From contig CBDBFA010000003.1 in the NCBI GenBank assembly GCA_965204545.1, forward strand, positions 3,348,001 to 3,412,000: a stretch of 64,000 nucleotides of DNA, written 5' to 3'. The translations under genes and the position numbers were made by a program. Below are positions 42,526 through 50,887 of the stretch, piece by piece (the first letter of the stretch is position 1; each line of letters opens with the position of its first letter). The notes under the pieces are model-generated. The model made no database searches. It was not told where the DNA came from and saw only the letters and a program-made list of their open reading frames with translations. This DNA comes from JAABVD01 sp965204545 (GTDB lineage Bacteria > Verrucomicrobiota > Verrucomicrobiia > Opitutales > UBA2995).

Positions 42526-43194
42526 TCAAAGCGCTTCTTCGTCCTCCAATGGGAATTGCAGGCCATAGCTGTTGAAGGTCAATCCCGTCAAAGCCACGTT
42601 GTCCGGAAATTCGGGTGAAAGATCGCGACTATCGCCCACCGCCAGCACCACCTTGTTGTACAACCCGCTCATCCTGCCCGTACTCTTGAATTCGTAATAG
42701 CTCCATTTGGGTCCGGAGCCATTGGTTTCGGGCCTGCGCGATGGGAATTCGAGACTCATGGATTGTCCGTTGTTCCGGGAGGTAGGCCGATTCTCGTTCC
42801 AGTCCAATGATTCAACGCTGGCTTCCGGAATGAAGAAAATGCCATCGGGCAGGTATTCGCCGGGTAGAGTGGTTTCCCATTGCTGGGACCCCGACCGCGT
42901 TTCGACCACCACCCCAAAGTATCGCAGGTATTTTTCCGCATCGTCTTCGTTGTCGGGAGAAGAAGTGTGGATGAGCAATCGGGCGTTGCTTTGTTTGAGA
43001 ATGGCCTGTGATCGGGCATTGGCGAAAGCCTGACTCAGCATTATTTGGGCCGTTTCCAGATTGGAAGTGTTTCGGTTTTGGTTCAGGGCGCTGAACAGTA
43101 TCCCGGCCAGGATGGCAATCACCGCGATCGACACCAGGAGTTCCACCAAGGTAAACCCCTTGGCGCCTCGGTAAACAGGGGCGGTCGGGATCAT
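42526..43194 (-). CDS. Verru_Chthon cassette protein D (prepilin-like)
   Basis: The 222-residue product has the prepilin motif 'GAKGFTLVELLVSIAVIAILAGILF' (cleavage after Gly13) and an adenine/pilin-like body ('ARSQAILKQSNARLLIH'). It matches cassette protein D. The ATG at 43194 overlaps the stop of the DJ-1-like gene (ATGA), so the operon runs DJ-1, D, B, C, A, then the secreted protein. Confidence 0.88.
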   Translation of the reverse strand: MIPTAPVYRGAKGFTLVELLVSIAVIAILAGILFSALNQNRNTSNLETAQIMLSQAFANARSQAILKQSNARLLIHTSSPDNEDDAEKYLRYFGVVVETRSGSQQWETTLPGEYLPDGIFFIPEASVESLDWNENRPTSRNNGQSMSLEFPSRRPETNGSGPKWSYYEFKSTGRMSGLYNKVVLAVGDSRDLSPEFPDNVALTGLTFNSYGLQFPLEDEEAL

Positions 43195-43739
43195 GCCTGG
43201 TAATGAATGCTATCCGCTACCTCCCTGGCCGTATCTTCGCCGGTGAGGATTTTCGCCAAGGTCAATCCGAATTCCACCGCTGTTCCCGCGCCCCGGGAAG
43301 TGATGATGTTGCCGTCGACCACCACGGCGGCATCCTCGATGATCTCCGGCAATTCATCTGCCACGGTAAAATGGGCCGTGTAGGATCTCCCTTCCAGCAG
43401 CCCGGCATCGTGCAAAACGGTGGGGGCGGCGCAGATAGCGGCGAGGGGCTTGCCATCGGATGCCTGCTTTTGGAGGACTTGGAGGAGGGTAGGGGTATTG
43501 CGGAGGGCATGGACCCCGGGACCGCCCGGCAGCACCACCAGATCGTAGGATTTGTCGGAAACAGCGGCGAAATGACAGTCTGTTTTCAAGGTGATACCGT
43601 TGCGGCCCGTGACCTCGAGCCGGCCGGTTTGGGAAGCCACGGTGCATTCCACCCCGCTTCGCCTGAGGATGTCCAGGGGTGCGACGGCCTCCAATTCCTC
43701 CAGTCCATCGGTAAAGACGAATAATGCTGATTTTCCCAT
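43191..43739 (-). CDS. DJ-1/PfpI family protein (YajL/ThiJ-like)
   Basis: The 182-aa protein has the DJ-1 nucleophile C103 in 'LAAICAAPTVL', the acidic partner near E15 ('DGLEELEAV') and 'VVLPGGPGVHAL'. DJ-1/YajL proteins act as glyoxalase/deglycase-type or redox-protective enzymes in the cytoplasm. ATG 43739 is chosen over 43775 because the family starts 'MGKSALFVF'. Translational overlap with cassette protein D is unexpected for such a housekeeping enzyme. Confidence 0.92.
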   Translation of the reverse strand: MGKSALFVFTDGLEELEAVAPLDILRRSGVECTVASQTGRLEVTGRNGITLKTDCHFAAVSDKSYDLVVLPGGPGVHALRNTPTLLQVLQKQASDGKPLAAICAAPTVLHDAGLLEGRSYTAHFTVADELPEIIEDAAVVVDGNIITSRGAGTAVEFGLTLAKILTGEDTAREVADSIHYQA

Positions 43740-43828
43740 CTGGGTATCTTCAAGCCCTGCCGGCGGCTTTTTCAAGGGCGCTTGTACAATAGCTTGATGA
43801 TTTTTTAAAATTCCTGCTCCCTTGGAGA

Positions 43829-44725
43829 ATGGAAAACCGGTCGGGAAGGAAACACCTGTTCATTTGTGGATTGGGCTATCTCGGTCTGCGAGTGGCCAGA
43901 CAGGCCCTCCGGCACGGCATGCGGGTTACCGGGCTGACCCGTTCGACCGAAAAGGCGGAAACCCTCCGGACCGAGGGCTTTCACGTGGTTTCAGCCGATC
44001 TCGCCGAAAGGGTTTGGCATGCCGAGGTTTCCCCATCGGTGGACTATGTCCTCAATTGTGTCGCTGCGGGCGGCGGCGGTCCAGCGGGTTACCGCCGGAC
44101 CTACCTCGAAGGAATGCGTTCACTGGTGCAATGGTGCGGTCAGGGCTTCACCGGCCGGTTGATCTACACGAGTTCCACCGGGGTCTATCCCTTCAGCCAC
44201 GGGGAATGGGTCACGGAAGAAACCCCTTTTGCACCACCGCCCGGAAAGGGGGAGATTCTGCGGCGGGCCGAGCGGGTCCTGCAAACCGATGGGCCGGATG
44301 GATGGGCCATTCTGCGATTGGCCGGGATCTACGGCCCGGGACGTCACTACCTGCTCAATCAGATCCTTTCCGGCGCATCGGAATTGTCGGGTGAAGGGGA
44401 GGCATACTTGAACCTCGTCAGAGTTGAGGATATCTGCGCCGCCATATGGAAGGTCTGGCGGGCCGATGAATCCGCCTTGAACGCCATTTACAATGTGGTG
44501 GATGACAGGCCCGCCCTGAAACGCGAGGTTGTCGAGTGGCTGGCGGAAAGAACCGGACGGCCGGTTCCGGGGTTTAATCCGGATAAGTCGATCCGTCAGC
44601 GGCGCCTGCCCGACGGCAAACTGCCCCACCGAAAGATTTCCAATGCCAAGTTGAAAAGAGCCACGGATTGGCGGCCTGAATATGCCACCTATCGCCTCGG
44701 GTTTGAGTCGCTCATCAACCCTTAA
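43829..44725 (+). CDS. NAD(P)-dependent epimerase/dehydratase family protein (YeeZ-like SDR)
   Basis: An extended short-chain dehydrogenase of 298 aa. The nucleotide-binding glycine motif is GLGYLG at 14-19, and 'TGRLIYTSSTGVY' supplies the Ser/Thr site. The usual YxxxK is replaced: after 'STGVYPFSHG' I see no Lys four residues after a Tyr, as in atypical YeeZ-type members. 'LRLAGIYGPGRH' follows. It is monocistronic and divergent from the DJ-1 operon, with the promoters in the 89-base gap. Substrate unknown. Confidence 0.85.
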   Translation: MENRSGRKHLFICGLGYLGLRVARQALRHGMRVTGLTRSTEKAETLRTEGFHVVSADLAERVWHAEVSPSVDYVLNCVAAGGGGPAGYRRTYLEGMRSLVQWCGQGFTGRLIYTSSTGVYPFSHGEWVTEETPFAPPPGKGEILRRAERVLQTDGPDGWAILRLAGIYGPGRHYLLNQILSGASELSGEGEAYLNLVRVEDICAAIWKVWRADESALNAIYNVVDDRPALKREVVEWLAERTGRPVPGFNPDKSIRQRRLPDGKLPHRKISNAKLKRATDWRPEYATYRLGFESLINP

Positions 44726-45224
44726 ACCTGAAATTGCAGTCTATCCTTTTGGAAACCACGGATAACACGGAATAGTAGCCACAAAAGGCACAAAAAACAC
44801 AAAATTCCTAATTCTTGGGCTATATTAAACATCGCCGCTTTGCGGCTGGATGCCTGCGGCAACAGGATGGCACTTCGTGCCAACAGGAAAACTCTTAAAA
44901 AAAGTCCTGTTACGGCGGAGCTGGATCCTGTTCTGCTGAAAGCAGATCAAGCGTAGGGTTGTTAATTTTCATAACTCTCCCCCTCTTTGCGCCTTTTGCG
45001 CTTTTTTGTGGCTATTTACCGTAATTATTGGGGGACAGGAATGTCCCCCCTCCTTTATTAAATCTGCGCTAATCTGCGCAATCTGTGGTTTTTCTCTCCC
45101 CATTCTCCCTGCCTTTTCATCCCATCTTCGCGCCCTTGGGCGCCTCTTCCTCCTTTGTGCCTTTGTGCCTCTGTGCCTTTGTGCCATCTCGCCTTGGCGA
45201 GATCTAATTCCTAATTCCTAATTC
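44726..45224. repeat. Repeat-filled gap
   Basis: Contents: 'ccacggataacacgg', 'cacaaaaggcac', hairpins GCCGC-ttt-GCGGC and GGCAC-ttc-GTGCC (inside 'aacaggat...aacagg'), CTGCT-gaa-AGCAG in 'cctgttctgctgaaagcagatcaag', GGGGGACA-ggaa-TGTCCCCC (45030-45049) and TCTCGC-cttg-GCGAGA (45187-45202). No gene. Two genes converge here, so some hairpins could serve as terminators. Confidence 0.75.
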
Positions 45225-46268
45225 TTAATTGGCGCCCTTGGGCGCCTCTTCCTCTTCCTTGATTTCCGCTATCAACTGATCGAGGGAAAGATCCTCGGGA
45301 GGAAGGTCGTTTTCCGTCAACCATTCCTCATTGAAGATACGCGACATGTATCGCTGGGCCCCGTCGCACAGGACCGTGACGATGGTTTGGCCCGCCCCAC
45401 CGGCCACTGCCAGCTTCAAGGCTCCACCCACATTGATGCCGGATGAAGGACCCAGGAATAGCCCTTCTTCCAGGGTCAGGTGATTGAGCAGGGCCATCAT
45501 GTGCCGGTCGTGCACGCGGTAGGCCTCGTCGATTTGGGCCCTGGCCACATTGTCGGTCACGCGCCCCTGACCGATGCCTTCGGCAATCGAATCGCCGTCA
45601 TCGAAATCGAGGTGACCATGTTTGAACCAGGACCACATGGCCGCTCCGTAAGGGTCGCAACAAGCCGTTAAAATATTCTCGTTCTGTTCCTTCAAAAAGC
45701 TGGAAACGCCGGCCAGCGTTCCCCCGGTTCCAATGGCCGCGACAAAGGCGGTTACCTTTCCATCGGTCTGTTGCCAGATTTCCGGTCCGGTGGTGGCATA
45801 GTGGAATTCGGTGTTGGCCAGGTTGTCGAACTGGTTGGCCCAGAAGGCATTATCGGTTTCCTCGGCCAGCTTTTTGGCAATGTGGTTGTAATTGCCCGGA
45901 TCGCTGTAGGGTGCGGCTGGTACGGGTCTCACTTCCGCTCCCATGGCCCGGAGCAAATCCATCTTTTCCGGGGATTGGGTGTCGGGGATGATGATGATGG
46001 TGCGGTAGCCTGAGGCGTTCCCCACCAGAGCCAAACCTATGCCCGTATTGCCCGCCGTGCCCTCCACGATGGTTCCTCCCGGTTGCAGGAGCCCCCGGCG
46101 TTCCGCGTCCTCGACAATTCCGAGAGCGGCGCGGTCTTTTACCGAACCACCCGGATTCAGGAACTCAGCTTTACCCAGGATTTCGCAGCCGGTGGCCTGG
46201 GAAAGTCTGTTCAACCTTATGAGCGGCGTGTTGCCGATGGTGGTGCAAAATCCGGAAGAAGATTTCAT
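45225..46268 (-). CDS. cysK: PLP-dependent cysteine synthase family protein
   Basis: The 347-residue enzyme would make cysteine from O-acetylserine (or a related acceptor) and sulfide. The PLP lysine is K44 in 'NPGGSVKDRAAL'. The phosphate-binding loop 'GTAGNTGIGLA' and the substrate loop 'AAIGTGGTLAG' are present. It resembles the longer CysK/CBS-like group with 'LCDGAQRYMSRIF'. The last residues ('EEEEAPKGAN') are encoded by the 'ggcgcccaagggcgcc' repeat. It lies 45 bases after the isomerase gene on the same strand, so cotranscription with the deoxy-sugar genes is possible. That would fit sulfate handling but may be chance. Confidence 0.9.
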   Translation of the reverse strand: MKSSSGFCTTIGNTPLIRLNRLSQATGCEILGKAEFLNPGGSVKDRAALGIVEDAERRGLLQPGGTIVEGTAGNTGIGLALVGNASGYRTIIIIPDTQSPEKMDLLRAMGAEVRPVPAAPYSDPGNYNHIAKKLAEETDNAFWANQFDNLANTEFHYATTGPEIWQQTDGKVTAFVAAIGTGGTLAGVSSFLKEQNENILTACCDPYGAAMWSWFKHGHLDFDDGDSIAEGIGQGRVTDNVARAQIDEAYRVHDRHMMALLNHLTLEEGLFLGPSSGINVGGALKLAVAGGAGQTIVTVLCDGAQRYMSRIFNEEWLTENDLPPEDLSLDQLIAEIKEEEEAPKGAN

Positions 46269-46313
46269 CCATTCAGAGATGAACCATAGGCGATTGGCTC
46301 ACAAGGAAGATTA

Positions 46314-47720
46314 TCAACAAACCCTGTTAACCTCGATTCCCAGCAAACTGCCGAGTTTCTCAATCTTGTCGCCGATGTGACCGACCCCAATCGCGCAGTG
46401 ATGGGCTGGAGCGCCCTGCGACCATTCATTCATAAACCTTTTGGCGCCAATACTGAATCGATAGCGACTGTTCGTGTTGCCAATCTGCAGGATCGGTCCT
46501 TCGACCGACTCGCCTTCGGCTACCTGCAGAACGACCGAGCCGTCCCCGCGCTGAACCACCGACAGCAAGGTCACCGGCCCGTGTCGAACCGACATTTGAA
46601 TAGAAAGACCCTTGCCCGGCTTGCCGTGATACACCGACAACGGCACCAGACTGACCCCTCCTTCCGCGATGGCAAAATGGGCCGGCCCATCGTGGCCGAG
46701 ATAGACCACATCGTCGACGAAATCGGAGAGATAGAATTCGGAAAACGAACCGCCCACCCCAAAAAGATCCATGATCTTCATGGCTTGGACGTTTTTCACC
46801 TCGTACTCGCCTGCCACGGGAATATTGCGCCCGGTCAGCAAGGTATTGCCGGCAATAATAGAGGTGACGATATTCGCGTATTCGCCGCTACCTTCGTAAT
46901 AATAAGCCAAGGAGCCGAGTCGGTGCTTGGCCACCAACTTATCGAGGGCTACGGACGTTTTAGCCGCACGCTCGATCTCAGCTTGTTCGCATTCGGCGGA
47001 CACCTGGTATTTTTCCCTAAACTCGCCGATCTTACTCACGATCTCCTCGTCGCTCACCGCCTGACGCAAATTATGGAGTTCGCACATTTCGATGATCTGA
47101 AAGTGATTTCCGAATACCGCCGACTGCTGTGTCAAATCACTGTAGACATCGAGCATTCCGCAATAGTAATTACCCAAAACCCCGACCCGGTTATCGCGCA
47201 TCCCCGTTAAAACTTTAGCGGCATCCACCCAATCCTCGATCTCCAGCCAGGCGGCTTCTTCCTGCAGGTATCCCGTAACGACATGATAATCGATTCCGGT
47301 CCGATTGAAGACGCAGGCCAATTCAGGGACGGAACACGACTGGCAATGCTCCAGCCAAACGCCGGTCATCACACCGCGATCTCCCAGGGCGTTGAATTTT
47401 TCGTAGTCCAACTGGGCGACCGGTTGTAGGTTAAGCATCACTACAGGCACCTTGGCCCTTTGCACCACCGGTAGAACGGTTGATGACAAGGCATAGGTGG
47501 AGATGAAAAGAAAGATGATCTCCACATCTTCCTTCTTGAACAGCGTCGCCGCACCGCCTGCTTTTTCCACATTGTCCACCATGCCGGCATCGACCAGATC
47601 GGTGCCCATGCCCGCGATACGATCGCGAATCCCGGCATGGTAACGGTTTAAATTATCCAATAATCCGTCAAACTGCGGCCAGTAGGTATCCAACCCGATG
47701 GAAAAAAATCCTGCTTTCAT
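46314..47720 (-). CDS. L-fucose/L-arabinose isomerase-type aldose-ketose isomerase
   Basis: The 468-residue protein belongs to the FucI/AraA superfamily ('MKAGFFSIGLDTYWPQF' start, 'VEIIFLFISTYALSSTVLPVV', and a C-terminal substrate domain). Members convert an aldose such as L-arabinose, L-fucose or L-rhamnose to the ketose using Mn2+. Given the RhaM and RhaT genes immediately upstream (gaps of 9 and 29 bases), L-rhamnose or a related 6-deoxyhexose is the likely substrate. Kinase and aldolase genes are not in the window. The exact sugar cannot be read from the sequence. Confidence 0.82.
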   Translation of the reverse strand: MKAGFFSIGLDTYWPQFDGLLDNLNRYHAGIRDRIAGMGTDLVDAGMVDNVEKAGGAATLFKKEDVEIIFLFISTYALSSTVLPVVQRAKVPVVMLNLQPVAQLDYEKFNALGDRGVMTGVWLEHCQSCSVPELACVFNRTGIDYHVVTGYLQEEAAWLEIEDWVDAAKVLTGMRDNRVGVLGNYYCGMLDVYSDLTQQSAVFGNHFQIIEMCELHNLRQAVSDEEIVSKIGEFREKYQVSAECEQAEIERAAKTSVALDKLVAKHRLGSLAYYYEGSGEYANIVTSIIAGNTLLTGRNIPVAGEYEVKNVQAMKIMDLFGVGGSFSEFYLSDFVDDVVYLGHDGPAHFAIAEGGVSLVPLSVYHGKPGKGLSIQMSVRHGPVTLLSVVQRGDGSVVLQVAEGESVEGPILQIGNTNSRYRFSIGAKRFMNEWSQGAPAHHCAIGVGHIGDKIEKLGSLLGIEVNRVC

Positions 47721-47729
47721 GTGTGTCTT

Positions 47730-48044
47730 CTAATCCATGTGGAAAACTTCGGCAAGAGGCAGGCAGACCGGCGAGTTGTCCGGATGGGTTTCCATAATGT
47801 CCGCCATATGGTCCCACCATTTACGAACCACCGGATGGTTCTGCAGATCATCCGCCGTGTTATCGTCGGTCAGCTTTTGGACCGCAAATAGGGTAAGGGT
47901 CTCCTCGTCGAGGAAGATCGAATAATCCGATATACCGGCTTCCGAAAGGACTTGTGAGAGTTCCGGCCAGATCTCGTCGTGCCGCTTTTGGTATTTGGCT
48001 TTGCAGCCAGGTTTGAGTTTCATTTTGAAGGACGAGCGATTCAT
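47730..48044 (-). CDS. rhaM: L-rhamnose mutarotase
   Basis: At 104 aa the protein has the standard RhaM length and signatures: 'FKMKLKPGCKAKYQKRHDEIWPEL' (catalytic His in 'KRHDEIW'), 'YSIFLDEETLTLFA' and 'VVRKWWDHMADIM'. It interconverts alpha and beta L-rhamnose (or L-fucose) in the cytoplasm. ATG 48044 is used; upstream in-frame codons read through the RhaT gene in another frame. Middle gene of the three-gene deoxy-sugar unit. Confidence 0.95.
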   Translation of the reverse strand: MNRSSFKMKLKPGCKAKYQKRHDEIWPELSQVLSEAGISDYSIFLDEETLTLFAVQKLTDDNTADDLQNHPVVRKWWDHMADIMETHPDNSPVCLPLAEVFHMD

Positions 48045-48073
48045 GGGTTGGTTCGAATGAAAGTTTTCAAAGG

Positions 48074-49117
48074 TCAGTTCGTTCCGACGGTTCCCTGGAG
48101 GTAGTTCCCGAGGCCGATGAATACTGTGGAAAGTGTGATCACCACAATGCCGGCCACCAGCGTGCCGATCGCTCGACGGCCGCTCCCTTTCCACTCTTTC
48201 AAGTAAAGACTCCAGAGGTTGCTCGCGATGATGATGAATGACATGTGGAGGGTCCAACTGGTAAAATCATAGTAACCCATCTTGGTCGTGCCCATACCGT
48301 AGAACATGAACTGCAAATACCAAGTGACACCTGCGAGCGCCGCCAGACTGTAGTTTTTAGCCAATGGCGTTTCAGCATTGGTATAGTCATTCCAACTGCC
48401 ATTGGAGCGGATCAGATAGCCGCACCAGACGGCATTGGTGACAAATCCGCCTATTAGGATAACCACTAGTACAGCACTGTTCACCCAGAGGGGGTCAGTT
48501 CCCATCGCGGCGGCCCGGCTAGCCACGGGTTTGCCCGCAGCTAACGCGAATGCCATACAGGCGCTCATCACCCCGGAAAAGCCGGCAACGAGCAGCCCCC
48601 GCCCCAGCTTGAACTCCTGTTGACGTTCTTCCTCCGCCGTGAGTGCCAATTCCTTCAGGTGTCCGGCATAACCGCAGATTCCAATACCCACCAGGCAAAT
48701 CCCGATCCCCGACAGCACTACCCACCCGGAACCTGTGGTGAGGAGAGTGATGATCATCCCATTGTAAATCGCCGGAATAAGGGTGCCAAAGGCCGCGCAA
48801 AAACCAAGCACCACCGCATAGCCCAAGGACATGCCCAAATATCGCACCGACAATCCAAAGGTCAGCCCACCGATCCCCCAGAGAACGCCGAAGGCAAACG
48901 TCCAAAACAGGGTAACGGGTGCTGTGCTGAAAATCGTGCCAAAGAGATCGGGAACGGTCCAGAGCGCTACGACTACCGGCGCCAGAATCCATGAAAAGAA
49001 GCCGTTGACGATCCATCCGCTCTCCCAGGACCAGTTTTTAATCTTTTTAAGCGGAAGATAAAAGCTACCTGCCGCAAATCCTCCCAAGGCATGCAATATG
49101 ATTCCAATTACGACCAT
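48074..49117 (-). CDS. rhaT: L-rhamnose/proton symporter RhaT
   Basis: The 347-residue membrane protein has about ten hydrophobic helices. It starts 'VVIGIILHALGGFAAGSFYLPLKKIKNWSWE', shown here by its conserved Gly-Gly and 'FYLPLKK...WSWE' elements, and 'FGLSVRYLGMSLGYAV' and 'YLQFMFYGMG' also match RhaT. It imports L-rhamnose with protons and could accept related 6-deoxy sugars. It is the first gene of the unit; the region upstream (49118-49267) holds a REP-like 'gcgacttgggtcgc' palindrome but no clear promoter. Confidence 0.93.
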   Translation of the reverse strand: MVVIGIILHALGGFAAGSFYLPLKKIKNWSWESGWIVNGFFSWILAPVVVALWTVPDLFGTIFSTAPVTLFWTFAFGVLWGIGGLTFGLSVRYLGMSLGYAVVLGFCAAFGTLIPAIYNGMIITLLTTGSGWVVLSGIGICLVGIGICGYAGHLKELALTAEEERQQEFKLGRGLLVAGFSGVMSACMAFALAAGKPVASRAAAMGTDPLWVNSAVLVVILIGGFVTNAVWCGYLIRSNGSWNDYTNAETPLAKNYSLAALAGVTWYLQFMFYGMGTTKMGYYDFTSWTLHMSFIIIASNLWSLYLKEWKGSGRRAIGTLVAGIVVITLSTVFIGLGNYLQGTVGTN

Positions 49118-49267
49118 ATTTCTAGAATCCTTTGATTATGAAAGAGATGTTGACCTGGGCTGCGGATCCCCAATGGAAATCGCGACTTGGGTCGCTCCTG
49201 TTGTTGAGAAGATTAGTGAGTTTGGATTAAAATTAGGTAGTTACAGATCTCAGCGCAAAATTCGACT

Positions 49268-50683
49268 TCATTGACCGTAGCCGTTGCCTGATTGCCAGTC
49301 TTCAATTTTTTTTCGCAGCCGCTCAACAATATCAGGTCTTGCCACAGCAAGATCATTTTTTTCACCAGGATCGTCTGCTAAATTAAAAAGCCTGAAAGGT
49401 GCGGTATCCCATGAGTGCAAAATCTTGTACTCCGTAGTATCCTCCCCTTGGTAACGAACGATTAATTTCCACTCATCTTCGATACACCAGAGGTATTGCA
49501 AGGTATCGTCCGGGTCTCCAACCGTCATGTTGTGCGAGGCGTGCATGGAGCCGAAAATGGTCTGGCGCTCCCGCACCGCCTCCAGGTCGAGCAAATTGAT
49601 ACCAGCCAGATCTTCGGGAACCTCAAAACCCGAGATGGCAGCAATGGTAGGAAAAAGATCTATACTGTGCCCAAAACCGCTCACTCTCTCTGGCTCAACT
49701 GTGCCAGGCCAGGAGACCAGAATGGGTGTGCGAATACCATTTTCATAGGGAGACACTTTGGAGCGCATCCCAAAACCTTTAAAGGCCTGCTCCCGCGGCC
49801 AGTCACCTGTAGTGCTGGCTGGGACCCAACCATTGTCGCAAATATAGATGACCACCGTATCTTCGAAGATGCCTTTCGTCCTGAGCATCCCCATGAGCTC
49901 CCCGCAGGTTTCATCAAACCACTCGATCATGGCATAATACTTCGCCACGTCCAGAGCCCGGCCATCCGTTTGGTATTTCCGGAGTAAACGATCCGGAGGG
50001 TCATGCGGAGTGTGGGGCAGGAAGGGTGCATACCAGAGAAAGAATGGTTTTTCGCGCTCGAGCGCATGATCGATAAACTGTTCGATCGGCTGCATCCCTT
50101 CCCGGCCGATGGTCAGTCCTTTATCCCCATGGCGCTCTCCTTCCGTCATCCCATGGGTGAAGCCACCATCCCGATACGATCCTTCCCACCACTTGCCCGA
50201 CTGATGGGTAAGATAACCGCTTTCGGTCAGGCTGCGGACAAAGCTCGGCAACTGGTGGAATCGATCTCGAACCGGTTTGTCCAATGGCTCGCGTTTGCCT
50301 CGCAGTAATACCGTTTCCCCCTTCTCATTTATCACAAACATACCACCCGTGACATCATTGGCCATTATTCCGTTTTCCGCGGGAAAACGCCCGGTCACCA
50401 TGGATGCCAGCGAAGGACGACAAAGCGAGGTCGCCACATAGCCTCGGTCGAAACGCAGACTGTTGGCAGCAAGTCTGTCGAGATGCGGGGTCTTGATATC
50501 CGGATGGCCCATGAAACCGTAGTCCGCCCATGCCTGATCGTCACTGATGATTAAAACGATATTTGTTTTCGACTCCTTTTGAATTTGCCTGCTTTGCGTA
50601 AACGCAGATGTAGCAAGTGAACAGGTTGCTGCCGCACCTATAAGAATCTTGGTGAAAAATTGAACTGAATTGAATGCTTTCAT
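49268..50683 (-). CDS. Secreted sulfatase (fGly-type)
   Basis: The 471-aa protein has a signal peptide (about 1-28), metal-binding 'ISDDQ' at 47-51 and the sulfatase signature with C88 in 'LCRPSLASMVTGR', the cysteine to be turned into formylglycine. Further family blocks are 'QSGKWWEGS' (in place of the usual GKWH) and 'YICDNGW' (metal site Asp-Asn). It removes sulfate esters from a polysaccharide or oligosaccharide in the periplasm. A CTGACAGTCAG motif lies 60 bases upstream of its start. It reads away from the neighbouring sulfatase. Confidence 0.93.
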   Translation of the reverse strand: MKAFNSVQFFTKILIGAAATCSLATSAFTQSRQIQKESKTNIVLIISDDQAWADYGFMGHPDIKTPHLDRLAANSLRFDRGYVATSLCRPSLASMVTGRFPAENGIMANDVTGGMFVINEKGETVLLRGKREPLDKPVRDRFHQLPSFVRSLTESGYLTHQSGKWWEGSYRDGGFTHGMTEGERHGDKGLTIGREGMQPIEQFIDHALEREKPFFLWYAPFLPHTPHDPPDRLLRKYQTDGRALDVAKYYAMIEWFDETCGELMGMLRTKGIFEDTVVIYICDNGWVPASTTGDWPREQAFKGFGMRSKVSPYENGIRTPILVSWPGTVEPERVSGFGHSIDLFPTIAAISGFEVPEDLAGINLLDLEAVRERQTIFGSMHASHNMTVGDPDDTLQYLWCIEDEWKLIVRYQGEDTTEYKILHSWDTAPFRLFNLADDPGEKNDLAVARPDIVERLRKKIEDWQSGNGYGQ

Positions 50684-50742
50684 TGATAGGAGTATGTAAA
50701 TACTGTGATTCGATGGCGCTGTCCTGTAACCTCTCTGTGAAC

Positions 50743-50753
50743 CTGACAGTCAG
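50743..50753. promoter_or_regulatory. Candidate operator CTGACAGTCAG
   Basis: This is a perfect 5-1-5 palindrome (CTGAC-A-GTCAG), 60 bases upstream of the sulfatase start at 50683 and 135 bases upstream of the divergent sulfatase at 50888. Related sites are at 54630, 56493 and 63801. Confidence 0.5.
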
Positions 50754-50887
50754 ATATTAATGGAATAGACTGGAGAAGGGACATTGGTTAATATATTTTT
50801 AGTTGTAAAATAAGTTCAGAAATCGGAACGGGAATCCATCATGGGGACGACGGCCGAACGCATCTACCTTCGAACTAAGGTACACCC

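Noticed and set aside
12824..45224. Possible CRISPR arrays among the many short repeats
   Set aside because: The repeats are dispersed mosaics on both strands with irregular spacing. No regular repeat-spacer pattern and no cas genes were seen.
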